Shown: positions 7,299-17,424, counted from the first letter of the stretch. The stretch: 64,000 nt of DNA from Adhaeretor mobilis (GCF_007741515.1 NZ_CP036263.1:1488001-1552000); one strand, 5' to 3'. Notes: generated by a model not told the origin, from the letters alone. Made by a program: numbers and translations.

Positions 7299-9368
7299 AT
7301 GAAAATGAGACAACCCATTCTATGTGCAGAGATTGCCGCATTGGTGGTACTTCTGGCATTCGCAAGCCCTTCCTCCGCTGCTGATTTTATCGTTTCGAAC
7401 GCTGACGATATCGAAACCGCGATGGAGACAGCCGTGGCAGGTGACACGTTGATCATGACTAACGGCAATTGGACCAATCAGAATATCGCTTTCGCCGGCA
7501 ATGGTATTTCTGGGATGCCGATCACACTTCGTGCCGATACTCCCGGTGGAGTCATTCTCAACGGATCGTCCCAACTTCAGATATCGGGGTCGCACCTTGT
7601 CGTCGATGGCTTGCACTTTAAAGGGGGAACACTTGAAAACTCTGACCACGTGGTACAGTTTCGCGGACCGCTTGGCGAAGCGACCAACTCTCGTTTCACC
7701 AATTCGGTGATCGAGTCTTACTACAATCCGAACGACCTCACTGATAAATGGCACTACATCTCTCTCTATGGCGAACAAAATCGGGTTGACCATAACCGGT
7801 TTCTCGACCAGCGAAATAGCGGACCTCAGATCGTCGCTTGGCTGGATGAGTCGAATCCACTTTCCGAAGCGCGTCACACAATCGACGCCAACCATTTCGC
7901 TGATCGCCCCCAAGGTTGGGAAAATGGATTTGAAGCCATCCGCTTGGGCGAAAGTGAGTTCAGCCACTACGATTCCCATATTCTGGTTGAGAACAATCTT
8001 TTCGAGAGAGTCGATGGAGAAATCGAGATCATTTCCAGCAAGGCAAACGACAATATCTTCCGTTACAACACGTTTAGAGAATCCAAGGGAACGCTGACCC
8101 TACGCCACGGCCATCGCGCAGTGGTAGAGGGAAACTTTTTTCTGGGCGAAGGGACTGCTGAATCGGGTGGTATTCGAGTGGTGGGTGAAGACCACGTGAT
8201 TGTCAATAACTACATCGCCGACGTCGACGACGCTGCCGATGGAGCAATCTCACTCGCTTCGGGAACCACAGGTTCCAATCCCAGCGGTTACCAACCGGTG
8301 GACAACGTCCTGATTGCTCACAACACGATCGTAAACGTCGGCGGGGCAGGTGTCACATTAGACTGGGGGCATGGTTCTAGTGGTCGCTCGGTGCTCCCGC
8401 AGGGCGTCACCGTCGCACGCAACCTGATCTCCAGCACTGCCTCGCCACTTTTTGAAGGCACCGAAGGCCCCGGATACACTTGGGCTGACAATATCGCCTT
8501 TGGAGCCCCGTTGGGTATTGCTCCTCGACCAGGGATCGATGTTGTCGATCCCCAGTTGGTGCAGGGCCCCGATGGCCTGTGGCGTCCTTCGGCTGGCAGC
8601 CCGGCGATTGATGCCGTAGCAGCCGATTATGTGACCGACGATTTCGAGGGGCAGCCGCGTATAGGCTTGTTCGATATCGGAGCCGACGAGAACTCCATGG
8701 CCCAGATTGTTCGCAAGCCTTTGACCAATTCAGATGTGGGCGCATTGTGGTTCAACTACGAGGAACCGGATGTTTGGCCACTGCCGGTACAGCTTCCCCC
8801 GGGTGACTTCTTGGTCATCGAGGCTGAGGACTTTACTGGAATTACTGATCCCGACTCTGACGGCAAGATCTGGACCGTTGCCGATGTCGACGGGGCATCC
8901 AGTGGCCAGGTGCTCACGGCACCCACTGAAGACGGCACTCCCACTCCCGCCGCGCACGAAACGCTGGCCCTTTACGACATTGTGTTCAGCGAAGAAGGCG
9001 ACTACACCGTCTACTACCTTGCCCGTGGATTTGACGGTTCGTCCAACAGCATCTACACGCCCGACGATTTTGGCGTGGACCCCGATGTGGCCGAGCATCT
9101 TTCCGAGAACGGTGCATTCCGTTGGGAGAGCGGCGACGAATTCTCGATCAGCTCTTCTCACGTCGGCATGCCGTTAGAGTTCCGTCTCGGTAGTCGTGAA
9201 GACGGCTCAGAAATCGATGCCATCATCTTTCACCAAAACGGAGGTCTTACCGAAAATCAGCTCGACTCTATCCTCGCGAGTACTTCTGTTCCGGAGCCTA
9301 CCAGTGCTACTCTGGTGCTGATTACTGGTATGAGCATCCTCATTCGTCGACGCAGGAGAACACTTTAG
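7299..9368 (+). CDS. Polysaccharide lyase family 6 (chondroitinase B / alginate lyase-like) with PEP-CTERM anchor
   Basis: A 689-residue secreted lyase. The ATG at 7299 follows GAGGAG and starts a clean signal peptide (ends SSAA), so it is preferred to the upstream in-frame ATG at 7257. Residues 30-480 form a right-handed beta-helix. E241, E243, K248 and R269 (in GEIEIISSK and LRHGH) have the same relative spacing as the calcium-binding glutamates and catalytic Lys250/Arg271 of Pedobacter chondroitinase B, as I recall them. Residues of about 505-660 (FLVIEAEDFTG onward) look like a CBM35/6-type carbohydrate-binding module. A PEP-CTERM tail ends the protein (VPEPTS, helix, RRRRRTL). It cleaves uronate-containing polysaccharide by beta-elimination; whether this is dermatan, alginate or another polymer is open. 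The sulfatase upstream favours a sulfated substrate. Confidence 0.88.
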   Translation: MKMRQPILCAEIAALVVLLAFASPSSAADFIVSNADDIETAMETAVAGDTLIMTNGNWTNQNIAFAGNGISGMPITLRADTPGGVILNGSSQLQISGSHLVVDGLHFKGGTLENSDHVVQFRGPLGEATNSRFTNSVIESYYNPNDLTDKWHYISLYGEQNRVDHNRFLDQRNSGPQIVAWLDESNPLSEARHTIDANHFADRPQGWENGFEAIRLGESEFSHYDSHILVENNLFERVDGEIEIISSKANDNIFRYNTFRESKGTLTLRHGHRAVVEGNFFLGEGTAESGGIRVVGEDHVIVNNYIADVDDAADGAISLASGTTGSNPSGYQPVDNVLIAHNTIVNVGGAGVTLDWGHGSSGRSVLPQGVTVARNLISSTASPLFEGTEGPGYTWADNIAFGAPLGIAPRPGIDVVDPQLVQGPDGLWRPSAGSPAIDAVAADYVTDDFEGQPRIGLFDIGADENSMAQIVRKPLTNSDVGALWFNYEEPDVWPLPVQLPPGDFLVIEAEDFTGITDPDSDGKIWTVADVDGASSGQVLTAPTEDGTPTPAAHETLALYDIVFSEEGDYTVYYLARGFDGSSNSIYTPDDFGVDPDVAEHLSENGAFRWESGDEFSISSSHVGMPLEFRLGSREDGSEIDAIIFHQNGGLTENQLDSILASTSVPEPTSATLVLITGMSILIRRRRRTL

Positions 9369-9390
9369 GCGACTGATCGCCCCATGGCCA

Positions 9391-9409
9391 AGTGAAGCGG
9401 TTCTTCACT
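9391..9409. terminator. Possible hairpin between convergent genes
   Basis: AGTGAAG and CTTCACT form a 7-bp perfect stem with a 5-base loop, 22 bp after the PL6 stop. No T-run follows, so this is a weak terminator candidate at best. Confidence 0.3.
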
Positions 9410-9601
9410 CAGGGAACTGCTCCGCCGAGCGTTTACGATCGTGACATGAAATCTCCGTTTGACCATCTGCCTGGAGCCGTTTTCCTCAGTCTAACCTAGA
9501 CACCGACGGTGCTAAGTAAACTGCGGTATGCAAGCGACAAATGCGGATTTGCCCAAAGGGCCGGTAGGATCTATTTCAAAATCTGTCGATCGGCAATTTG
9601 T

Positions 9602-12241
9602 TCACACGCCATGGAGTTTTCTTGTAGACATCCTGCGTTCTGCAGCTAGGCCCACCATCCCCAACACGAGCAAAATGCCGGTCGATGGTTCGGGCACTGC
9701 TTGCGTAGCCAACGCAAAAGATGGGGTGGTCGTCGTGCCGTAGTTGGCGTTCCAAGCAGCTAGGTCGTTGCCGTGGTTGGAGCTGCCAAACCCTTGTTGG
9801 CCAAACCTCCGTTGCAACGTGAGGAAATCGTCTCCATCGACATCATCATCGGAATCAAAATTGCCGGGGGTTCCGGAAGTAAAGAGTGCGACGTCATTGC
9901 CGTCGCCGGCGTTGTAGCTAATGAAGAGGTCTTCTCCGCCGAAGGTGCCCACTAAGTCGCCTTCGCCCAATCCGAAAAACTGACCGTTGAGCGTCCCAGC
10001 AATGTCCAGTATTTCAAATTCGAGGTTGGGACTAAGGATAAAACTCTCGAGCCAATCGATCTCTAAGTTGCTCTCTAGTGAGGCATCGCCTGCAATCATT
10101 ACTCGGTCGAACTCCTCTGAGAGCAAGCCATCTAGTTTCAGCGTTAATGTGCTGGAGGGAGCGAGGTAAACGTTGCCCTGGAACATCACGGTGCTAGGTG
10201 AGTCGCCCAGTCGTACGTCAGCTCCGAAGTAAACATCGCCTTGTCCAGTAAAATCGCCACTGCCTGAGTAGGAACCACCAAATGCAGTTCCAGCACCAGC
10301 AGGCGTACGAATTTCACTGCCGTTGTGTACGACTTCATTGGAGAAGAGGTTGACGATGTTGCCTGAGGTTAGGATCGTGCCGTTGTTGGTCAACTTGGCG
10401 GCGGAAAATGACCCTCCGCTGAGACTCAAAACACCATTGGATGCGATGCTTGCGTTTTTGGTGACGGCAATATGTTCGCCAGAGGGAAGACTTACGTTGG
10501 GGCCAAGGAGCCCTGCAGATCCAATGATCAAGTTGCCGTGGGTTAGTTCTAAGGTTCCCGATTGGAAGTCAAAGTTATTGAATCCAGCAATGGAGTCTGT
10601 GGAGAATTTTCCACCGTTAAGTGTTAATGGGGTTTGCAGTGTGGTGATTCCATCGACACGCAGCGTTTTTCCAGGGGTGAGATTGCGAACATCGAGAGCA
10701 AAAATATTGCTTGAGTTGATTGCGGTGCTCTGTGTGAGGTGAAGCTTACCCGCGTCGAAGTTCATCACTTTGTCGGGAAAGAACTCGAAATTGGCAGTGC
10801 GAAGTGTACCGCCGAGGAGGTTAATGCTGCCGGCATTGCGTAGGCGAACCGCATTGACGGCTGAAACGGTGCCACCGGTTTCGATGTTGAGCGTGGCCTC
10901 GTAGGTAGAAACATCGCCGACATCACTATAAAGACCAACATTGAGTGTATCGTTATTGTGCCATGCTGAATTCGCGCCGGTTACGGTTACGATACTCGAT
11001 CCATAATCAACTTCGAGTTCACCTAGCTTGCCTTGGTTACTTGTGACGGTTCCGCCATTTTCGATATTGAGTTTACCGCTAGTTGAGTACCCGACTCGAA
11101 GATGGCTGGCGATGTCCCAGGTTGAGTTGGTACCGGTTATGGTTGCGATGTTGGTTGATGTACCAAAAACGCCAATGTCGACCCAGCTATCAGTTTGGAC
11201 AGCTGCGCCGTTTTGAATGTTAAGTGTGCCTTTTCCGTACACGCCGATGGACATTTCGCCTGTGTTCCATGTCGAGCCCGCGTCAGTAACCGTGACTGTT
11301 CCAGTCGAGCCTTCTGCAGAACCAATGCCAGTGCCTGAATTTACTACTGAGCCGCCGCCCTGGATATTCAATATTCCGTGGCCGTAGTGACCTATGCTTA
11401 ATCCTCCAGAGTTCCATGTCGAATTGAGGCCGTGAACGGTAACGGTGCCGTTGGAGTCTGCCAACTCACCAATGCGACCATAGGTACTGGTGACCGTTCC
11501 AGCATTGGTGATTCCAAGTGTGCCACGTCCTCGACTACCGACATGAAGACCGTCGGTACTGGTCCAGGTCGAGTCTGCGCCAGTGACATAGGCAGTGCCG
11601 AGCGTGCCAGGCAAATCGCCAATGTATGCCTCGCTATTCGTAAGAGAACCGCCGTCTTGGATTTTGAAAGAACCTTGATTTATGTAGGTGTTGTGTAGGA
11701 GATTATCGTCGTTGGTGAGGTAAAGAGGTCCGACGCCTCTTTTTGTAAGATTAGTACTGCCGCTGATTCGACCATTCACGATTACCGGTGCCCACGAAAC
11801 ATCCCAGATGCCGCTACTTCCAAGTGTGATGTCTGCATCAAGGGTTTGAGTGAACGTGCTGGTTGAAGTGAGATTACCCGAGGCCAATGACAAGGTGCCA
11901 TTGGTAAGTCGAAAATATTGGGCATTCTTAAATTCAAGGGATTTCGCAGAGCGATTTCCGTTGAGATTGACCGTTCGGTTGTAGGCGTTGTACTCGCCAA
12001 AAACAACGGGATCCGAGGACGTCGGCAAGAGCAGAGACGAGTATCCATCAGGCTCCCAGTTAGAGTTGATTTTGGGGACAATAACGCTACCCACGTTTCT
12101 AGATCCCCCCCAAGAGTTAGAGAGTTGGCCGTCCCAGGTAAAAGTGGCGGCCTGCGCGGTGCCTGCCAGCAGAACTACGGCAAGGATGGCAAAAAGACTT
12201 GTAAAGCAACGGCAGCAGGTCTTGGCTATAGCGGCATTCAT
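9602..12241 (-). CDS. T5SS/PEP-CTERM-associated repeat surface protein
   Basis: An 879-residue exported protein. The signal peptide (LLAGTAQA) is followed by a large beta-solenoid. About residues 195-430 hold at least six copies of the T5SS/PEP-CTERM-associated repeat, recognisable by VTGADSTWTSTDGLHVG, VHGLNSTWNSGGLSIG, VTDAGSTWNTGEMSIG and GTLNIQNGAAV-type lines. A calcium-loop, dockerin-like module near the C-terminus (SDDDVDGDDFLTLQRRFG) precedes a PEP-CTERM tail with VPEPST, a hydrophobic helix and AERRMSTRK. Such proteins are thought to be surface or extracellular-matrix adhesins. The gene is convergent with the PL6 gene and divergent from the beta-helix gene at 12.8 kb. Confidence 0.85.
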   Translation of the reverse strand: MNAAIAKTCCRCFTSLFAILAVVLLAGTAQAATFTWDGQLSNSWGGSRNVGSVIVPKINSNWEPDGYSSLLLPTSSDPVVFGEYNAYNRTVNLNGNRSAKSLEFKNAQYFRLTNGTLSLASGNLTSTSTFTQTLDADITLGSSGIWDVSWAPVIVNGRISGSTNLTKRGVGPLYLTNDDNLLHNTYINQGSFKIQDGGSLTNSEAYIGDLPGTLGTAYVTGADSTWTSTDGLHVGSRGRGTLGITNAGTVTSTYGRIGELADSNGTVTVHGLNSTWNSGGLSIGHYGHGILNIQGGGSVVNSGTGIGSAEGSTGTVTVTDAGSTWNTGEMSIGVYGKGTLNIQNGAAVQTDSWVDIGVFGTSTNIATITGTNSTWDIASHLRVGYSTSGKLNIENGGTVTSNQGKLGELEVDYGSSIVTVTGANSAWHNNDTLNVGLYSDVGDVSTYEATLNIETGGTVSAVNAVRLRNAGSINLLGGTLRTANFEFFPDKVMNFDAGKLHLTQSTAINSSNIFALDVRNLTPGKTLRVDGITTLQTPLTLNGGKFSTDSIAGFNNFDFQSGTLELTHGNLIIGSAGLLGPNVSLPSGEHIAVTKNASIASNGVLSLSGGSFSAAKLTNNGTILTSGNIVNLFSNEVVHNGSEIRTPAGAGTAFGGSYSGSGDFTGQGDVYFGADVRLGDSPSTVMFQGNVYLAPSSTLTLKLDGLLSEEFDRVMIAGDASLESNLEIDWLESFILSPNLEFEILDIAGTLNGQFFGLGEGDLVGTFGGEDLFISYNAGDGNDVALFTSGTPGNFDSDDDVDGDDFLTLQRRFGQQGFGSSNHGNDLAAWNANYGTTTTPSFALATQAVPEPSTGILLVLGMVGLAAERRMSTRKLHGV

Positions 12242-12820
12242 GGCGATTCATCCTTCGCAGAAATGTGGTGGACATTTCAGTCCATGGCGAAGCCGATTGG
12301 ACGCTCTATCCAAGGCTGTACTGGGTTGAGCGTGAATCGCGACTGCTTGTTACAGCCCACTCTTGAAGAGGAATACAAATACGCCGAAACAAGTTCAGCA
12401 ATGCCGCATCAGAAGGAGGGGAATCTTCATAAGCCTCCTAGTCGAATCGGAAAGCGAGAATCCTCCCTAAAAGTGTTTGAGCCTCGGGAGTGATGTCGCT
12501 CAGCCACATTCATGCTTGTGCGTCTGCTCAGCCTCAATTGCCAATGGCCAGCGAGCGGCATAGTTATCCGCAGCTCACGAATCGTGTCGCCACTACTACG
12601 AGGTCAATATTATTGCCTAGGCATCAGCAGAGCTGGAGGTTTGAGAAAGTAGAGCTGCAAAGTGGTAGCCTTTCTCGACGTGCTTCACTCTCCAGAGCGC
12701 CTCCTGCGGTCTACTTGAACCATCTTCCGCCACCCAAAATGGTGGCTCTCTGGTGCAACGTCGGTTAGAATCGAAGTGCGCATTCTCGCCCACTTCGTTA
12801 GCGATTCTTCCTTTATCGTT
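12242..12820. other. 580-bp divergent intergenic region between two surface-protein genes
   Basis: This region should hold the promoters of both divergent genes. I see no clear -35/-10 pair and no protein-like frame; the short open frames here lack ribosome binding sites and family resemblance. A small hairpin (GCCACC...GGTGGC, 12729-12746) is the only evident structure. Confidence 0.4.
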
Positions 12821-14956
12821 ATGCAAGACAAAGACAGTCATCGAACCAAGCGACTCAAGATCGAGTCATTGGAAGACCGTCGGATGCTGGCCGTGTTCAC
12901 GGTCAGCAATCTCAACGACGGCCCAGTCGCTGCCTCGGGTGATTTGCCGGGCAGCTTGCGACAGGCGATTTTCGATGCGAATAACTTGCCTGGGGATGAC
13001 GAGATTCAGTTCGCTCTTGAGATCGATGGCCCCGGTATAATCTTGCTTTCCGATGGTGAGTTGGAAATCACCGATGGGCTGACGATTACCGGGCCTGGGC
13101 AGGAATACCTAACGATTGATGCTCAACAGCAGTCGCGGGTGTTGTTTTATTCAGCCAACGCTGGCGACTTGACAATAAAAGGCGTGACAGTCACAGGCGG
13201 AGAAACTACTGGAGAGGGAGCTGGCATCTCGTTCATTTCGAATGGCGAACTGACTGTCATAGATAGCCATCTCCACTCGAACAACGCATTAGGCTCGTTT
13301 GGGAGTGGAGGAGCAATCTTCACCGCGCAGGGTGAAGTCACACTCTATGGGTCCTCTGTCTACAATAACACTAGTTCACGTCGCGGTGGTGGAATCGCGG
13401 GAGGTAGCCGTGATGTCGAGTTAAACGACAGTCACATCACCAAGAATACCAGCATCACAGGTGGAGGTGGCGTCTCTACGGACTCCGGTTCCCTTACTCT
13501 CAATAGTAGTACAGTCACTGGCAACATTAGTACCGGAAGCTTTGGCCACGGAGGGGGAATCTATGCTACTGATGGCTCCGATAATCCAAATAGTCATATC
13601 ACTCTGAATAGCAGCAATGTTAGCGGCAACAGAGTTGAAGGCTACTCGGCGGGAGGTGGGGGGATTTGGGCAGAGGAGACCCAACTAACTATCAGTAACA
13701 GCGAGGTGATTGGAAATTCCACTCACGGATCGCTTGGAGAAGGCGGCGCTATCTACCTGACACTGGCCTTACTGACGCTCGATCAAAGCACGGTACAAGG
13801 AAACAGTACTATAGGTGAGGAATCCGAAGGAGGCGGGATTTACGCGGTTAGGTCGGGGCTTACAATTATTCGCAGCACACTCAGTGATAACACTACCCAG
13901 GGATACCGGGCCCATGGTGGGGGAATTCGTGCGATAACGGCTGCTTTTGTCACCGTTGAACAGAGCACGCTTAGTGGGAATGGCACGAGAGGACAAGAGT
14001 CAAACGGTGGCGCCATATCGGCTCCCGTATTCTCAGTTTCTGTACGAAACAGTACGATTACTCGCAACTATTCCATGCAAGGGATTGGCGGCGGAATCTT
14101 TGCAGCCAGCAGGAATTCAAACCCAAGTCTAGCCGTTGGACAATCGATAATTTCAGGCAACAGTGATGTAGGCGTTTCCTCCGATGTCTATGCATCAACG
14201 GCAGGCGTAATTCTCAACCACAGCCTCATCGGTGACACCACCGGCTCAGGAATCGACGCCACCACGGGCGCCGGTAACCTCCTCAACATCGACCCCCTCC
14301 TCGGCCCGCTAGCCGACAACGGCGGCCCTACCCAAACCCACGCCCTGCTCCCCGGCAGCCCGGCGATTGATGCGGGCGACATTGGCATTGTCGATCCGCC
14401 GATGTACGACCAACGTGGGGCGCCGTTCAATCGTATTGTTGATGGCAATGTTCCGGCCGACGTGGTGATTGATATCGGCGCGTACGAAGCCCAAGGCGTT
14501 CCCTCAGCAGATTTCGCTGCCGACAACGCCATCGATGGCTTCGACTTCCTCACCTGGCAAACCGGCTTTGGCACGCCAAACGCCACGCAAGCCGACGGTG
14601 ATAGTGATTTTGATGGTGACGCGGATGCCAGCGACCTCGCAGCGTGGAATGCAACCTACGGACAAGGAGTCACCACTTCACTCGCCGCGAGCCGGGTCGT
14701 CCCCAACCCCGGCCCTTCACCAGCGTTGGCTATCGCCGCGGCGCTTGCTGATGCAGCCTTCCATGAGCATGGTGAACAAGCGACTCTTGAGGGGCAATGG
14801 ATTATCGAAGTTGAAACTACGCCAGGTAATGCAAAGCCAAACGTTGGTGTGCCGGCGCGGAGCTTGTCAGCACCCTACGAGCGCGATCCTGAAGGTGTGA
14901 ACGAAGACAATCTCGCAGCGCTCACTGACACATTGCTTGAGAGCGTGTTCGTCTAG
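12821..14956 (+). CDS. Beta-helix surface protein with planctomycete LEDR export motif
   Basis: A 711-residue protein from the ATG at 12821; a GTG at 12776 is an alternative without better support. The N-terminus is short and basic and carries [11 protein letters not shown], the planctomycete extracellular motif that replaces an ordinary signal peptide. Residues of about 40-480 are parallel beta-helix repeats of the form GGGI-x-N-S-T-V-x-GN, as in right-handed beta-helix adhesins of the choice-of-anchor or polymorphic outer-membrane protein type. [22 protein letters not shown] segment, commonly ending such helices, follows. A dockerin-like calcium module ([19 protein letters not shown]) comes next, then a 90-residue tail without clear family. 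No PEP-CTERM tail is present, so it uses a different sorting route from its neighbours. Confidence 0.82.
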   Translation: MQDKDSHRTKRLKIESLEDRRMLAVFTVSNLNDGPVAASGDLPGSLRQAIFDANNLPGDDEIQFALEIDGPGIILLSDGELEITDGLTITGPGQEYLTIDAQQQSRVLFYSANAGDLTIKGVTVTGGETTGEGAGISFISNGELTVIDSHLHSNNALGSFGSGGAIFTAQGEVTLYGSSVYNNTSSRRGGGIAGGSRDVELNDSHITKNTSITGGGGVSTDSGSLTLNSSTVTGNISTGSFGHGGGIYATDGSDNPNSHITLNSSNVSGNRVEGYSAGGGGIWAEETQLTISNSEVIGNSTHGSLGEGGAIYLTLALLTLDQSTVQGNSTIGEESEGGGIYAVRSGLTIIRSTLSDNTTQGYRAHGGGIRAITAAFVTVEQSTLSGNGTRGQESNGGAISAPVFSVSVRNSTITRNYSMQGIGGGIFAASRNSNPSLAVGQSIISGNSDVGVSSDVYASTAGVILNHSLIGDTTGSGIDATTGAGNLLNIDPLLGPLADNGGPTQTHALLPGSPAIDAGDIGIVDPPMYDQRGAPFNRIVDGNVPADVVIDIGAYEAQGVPSADFAADNAIDGFDFLTWQTGFGTPNATQADGDSDFDGDADASDLAAWNATYGQGVTTSLAASRVVPNPGPSPALAIAAALADAAFHEHGEQATLEGQWIIEVETTPGNAKPNVGVPARSLSAPYERDPEGVNEDNLAALTDTLLESVFV

Positions 14957-14968
14957 TTGTTCGCCGCG

Positions 14969-15032
14969 CCGCTTGTCGGTTTCGCCGATAACAGACTGGG
15001 CCGTTCACAAACCGGGCGAGACGTAGCTCGCC
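14969..15032. repeat. REP-like motifs between convergent genes
   Basis: CCGCTTGTCGGTTTCGCCG at 14969-14987 is a one-base variant of CCGCTTGCGGTTTCGCCG found near 43867. It is followed by a 6-bp hairpin GGCGAG-ACGTAG-CTCGCC at 15015-15032. Similar short motifs recur elsewhere in the window. The hairpin could also act as a transcription stop for the upstream gene. Confidence 0.4.
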
Positions 15033-15045
15033 GGCTAACTCGCGG

Positions 15046-15519
15046 CTAGTACTGTCCGCCGCTTTTGCGAACATGCACCATCGGCTCGCCATCGCCACTG
15101 AGCGCGCCGCCGGTAACTTTCGCTAGGAAGATTCGGTGATCGCCGGAGTCGACGTGGCTCGTCGGTTCGCACTGCAAATGGCCGAGCGCCTCGCTGAGCA
15201 TCGGAACGCCGCTTTCTGCGGCCGTAGTTTCTAGCCCCTCAAAAGCCGGTTCGCCCGGGTCGAACCCGCGACCGAAGTGGCCAAGGAAGTTTTTTTGCGA
15301 ATCGCCCACAAGATTCAGAACAAACGGCTGGCCTTCGGTAAGCCAATCACACACGTAGCGTCCCTGCTTGACGGCAACGGTGACCATCGGCGGTTCGAAT
15401 CCGGCTTGCATGACCCAGCTGGCCAACATGCCTGTGGATTGTTCGCCTTTGGCGACGGTTAGAATAAAAATGCCACTGGGCACGCGACCTAGGGTGGGGA
15501 GTGGATCGGTTGTGCTCAT
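15046..15519 (-). CDS. Flavin reductase-like domain protein
   Basis: A 157-residue protein matching the flavin reductase-like split-barrel family, which binds FMN and often supplies reduced flavin to a monooxygenase or acts in diflavin systems. Supporting segments are the opening GRVPSGIFILTV, the flavin-contact stretch GMLASWVMQAGFEPPMVTVA, and HRIFLAKV toward the end. The length is normal for the single-domain form. It lies downstream of an MTH1187-type gene on the same strand, separated by 128 bp containing a long imperfect inverted repeat, so cotranscription is possible but not shown. The partner enzyme is not identifiable here. Confidence 0.85.
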   Translation of the reverse strand: MSTTDPLPTLGRVPSGIFILTVAKGEQSTGMLASWVMQAGFEPPMVTVAVKQGRYVCDWLTEGQPFVLNLVGDSQKNFLGHFGRGFDPGEPAFEGLETTAAESGVPMLSEALGHLQCEPTSHVDSGDHRIFLAKVTGGALSGDGEPMVHVRKSGGQY

Positions 15520-15559
15520 GTTTTTGGAGTCTCTGAATGTTGGTGAATTTGTAATCGTT

Positions 15560-15631
15560 CGTTAGCCGCAGAGCTTGCTCGACGCGAGGCTCGCCCCGAA
15601 ACTGCCCGTCGAGCAAGCTCGGCGGCTGACG
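15560..15631. repeat. Imperfect inverted repeat with 25-bp arms
   Basis: The left arm at 15560-15584 and the right arm at 15607-15631 pair over 25 positions with two mismatches and a 22-base loop. It occupies most of the gap between two minus-strand genes. It has the size and position of a REP-like or attenuator hairpin; there is no T-run after it in the direction of transcription. Confidence 0.6.
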
Positions 15632-15647
15632 AATGTGTAAATGTTTT

Positions 15648-15962
15648 CTAAGTTGCTTTCTTCACACTGCGCCCCAAATGACTCTCCACCGTTTCGATCT
15701 TCTCTCGCAATCTTCCTGAGCGGCCTTTGCGATAGTCCAGCTTTGCAGAGCAAGTCACGCGATCGGAAACTGCGGACATAAGTTCAATGCATTGTTGCAT
15801 GAGTGCTAGCACTGCGGGCAGTTCACCTTCGACGATCGTGCCCATCGAGTGCAGTTCGTAGTCGAGGCCCGATTGGTCGATCAAATCCACGCAGCGGGCC
15901 ACGTGCTGGCTCACGCCCTCGCCGGTGCCCATAGGCACGATGCTTAGCTCTAGCAGGACCAT
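15648..15962 (-). CDS. MTH1187/YkoF-type thiamine-binding-like protein (UPF0045)
   Basis: A 104-residue protein when started at the internal ATG at 15962, which gives the family's usual opening VLLELSIVPMGTGEGVSQHV. The frame is open further upstream, but those 31 residues are Pro-rich and unlike the family. GLDYELHSMGTIVEGELPAVLALMQ continues the ferredoxin-like fold. Members form dimers or tetramers and some bind thiamine or its precursors; the physiological role is unclear. No strong ribosome binding site precedes either start. Confidence 0.8.
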   Translation of the reverse strand: MVLLELSIVPMGTGEGVSQHVARCVDLIDQSGLDYELHSMGTIVEGELPAVLALMQQCIELMSAVSDRVTCSAKLDYRKGRSGRLREKIETVESHLGRSVKKAT

Positions 15963-16272
15963 AACCGTGTTCCGTGCAATGGGGAGGTACTCGACCGGCG
16001 AGCCTGTATTGTAGGGCGCTGGCGAAGGATGTCGAGGCGATGCTAGCGGTTGCAACTTACAGAGAGGTCGCTGCGCGAATTCGGGCTACATGGCTCGCTC
16101 TAAATTGGATACTCTTCGCAGCGGCTCGGCGCTGGTAAGTGGAATAGGCCTCTGACCTGTGAGAGATGCAATGCAGGCTGGAAGCCTGCTCCACGCTCCC
16201 GCGAGCTGACTCATCTTCGACCGACCTGCTGCAGGCTCACTACTTCAACCAGTTAACGTTCTTCCTATTCCG
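15963..16272. other. 310-bp divergent intergenic region with a short palindrome
   Basis: It lies between divergent genes. GCAGGCT-GGA-AGCCTGC at 16173-16189 forms a perfect 7-bp hairpin and is followed by another CTGCAGGCT block near 16232. No gene-like frame is seen apart from the upstream extension of the minus-strand gene. Confidence 0.45.
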
Positions 16273-17403
16273 ATGAACCAAATAATTCGGCTGCTGCATA
16301 ATTCACTGATTGCCATCTGCCTTTCTCTTGCACTCTGCGCAAGTGCGACGTTCGGTCAAGCGCCGGCGGATGCGATCAACGTTTGGCAGCCCCACCGATC
16401 TTTTGACCAACCAAGCTCCCCGGTTCAACCACCCGGGGACTCGCTCAGCGAGATTGAACAAGTCGTGTTCGACGCACCGCCAGTGGCTGGCAGTGAGATT
16501 TACCATTTACCCAACACCGTTCTACCACCATCGGCGATGCCGGCTACATCGGTGCAACCGGTCGTGATGCCTGCTGAAGATATTTGCTACTTAGGCGATC
16601 CCTATCCGAACGCCTTCGTGAACAACGAACCTTGGCACTTTCAACTTCTGCCGGACGGAGTCATTTGGTCTTCCTACATGGCAGGCGTGCGAGAGTCGCG
16701 CACCTCTGGCGTGGTTTATGGCGACCAAGGCGGCGCTACGTTGCTAGATGTTTCTCTTGGTGGACGTATGGCGATTTTCCGCAACGGTACGCGAGGTCCC
16801 TCGGCAAAGACGGGACGGCCTGAAGGTTTGGAGTTTCAAATCGAAGGTGCTGCGATGCCACGTTTGAATCTTGATGAAAACTGGGACCTGGAGTCAGTCG
16901 ATTTTCGCTTTGGCATGCCAATTATCCTTGCGCGAGAAAACTGGCAGTGGAAATTTTCCTACTACCACCTCAGTGCGCATCTGGGCGACGAGCTGGCGAT
17001 TCGAGAAGCGGCACTCGGTCAGCGAATCAATTACAGCCGCGATGTGTTCGTCCTGGGGCTCTCCTATTACACCTCGCCCGCGTGGCGTTGGTACGGTGAG
17101 GGAGGCTGGGCTTTTTATACCGATGGAGGTTCAGATCCCTGGGAGTTTCAATTCGGCGTGGATATTTCAGAGCCTGGACCAACGGGCCCCTCGGGCACGC
17201 CATTTGTTGCGCTCAACGGGCATCTCAGAGAGGAAGTCGATTTCGGCGGCAACTTCGTTGGCCAAGCGGGTTGGCTCTGGCGAGGCGACACGGGTCGCAC
17301 CGTACGAGCAGGCGTGCATTACCACAATGGTAAATCAAGCCAATTTGAGTTCTTCGATCAGTTCGAAGAACAAATCGGCGGCGGCATTTGGGCCGATTTT
17401 TGA
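16273..17403 (+). CDS. DUF1207 family outer-membrane-like protein
   Basis: A 376-residue exported protein with signal peptide LALCASATFGQA. The mature N-terminus is Pro-rich and probably disordered. From about residue 110 on (WHFQLLPDGVIWSSYMAGVRESR) it matches the DUF1207 pattern, in which amphipathic beta strands alternate with short turns, ending in RAGVHYHNGKSSQFEFFDQFEEQIGGGIWADF-like strands with a terminal Phe. That terminal aromatic is typical of outer-membrane beta-barrels recognised by BamA. The function is unknown; the family is frequent in planctomycetes. It stands alone on the plus strand with no apparent operon partners. Confidence 0.75.
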   Translation: MNQIIRLLHNSLIAICLSLALCASATFGQAPADAINVWQPHRSFDQPSSPVQPPGDSLSEIEQVVFDAPPVAGSEIYHLPNTVLPPSAMPATSVQPVVMPAEDICYLGDPYPNAFVNNEPWHFQLLPDGVIWSSYMAGVRESRTSGVVYGDQGGATLLDVSLGGRMAIFRNGTRGPSAKTGRPEGLEFQIEGAAMPRLNLDENWDLESVDFRFGMPIILARENWQWKFSYYHLSAHLGDELAIREAALGQRINYSRDVFVLGLSYYTSPAWRWYGEGGWAFYTDGGSDPWEFQFGVDISEPGPTGPSGTPFVALNGHLREEVDFGGNFVGQAGWLWRGDTGRTVRAGVHYHNGKSSQFEFFDQFEEQIGGGIWADF

Positions 17404-17424
17404 TGCGGAGTATTCTTGATTCGC

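Noticed and set aside
15388-15399. GGTTCGAATCC resembling a tRNA T-arm
   Set aside because: It lies inside the flavin reductase gene, and no acceptor or anticodon stem can be built around it.
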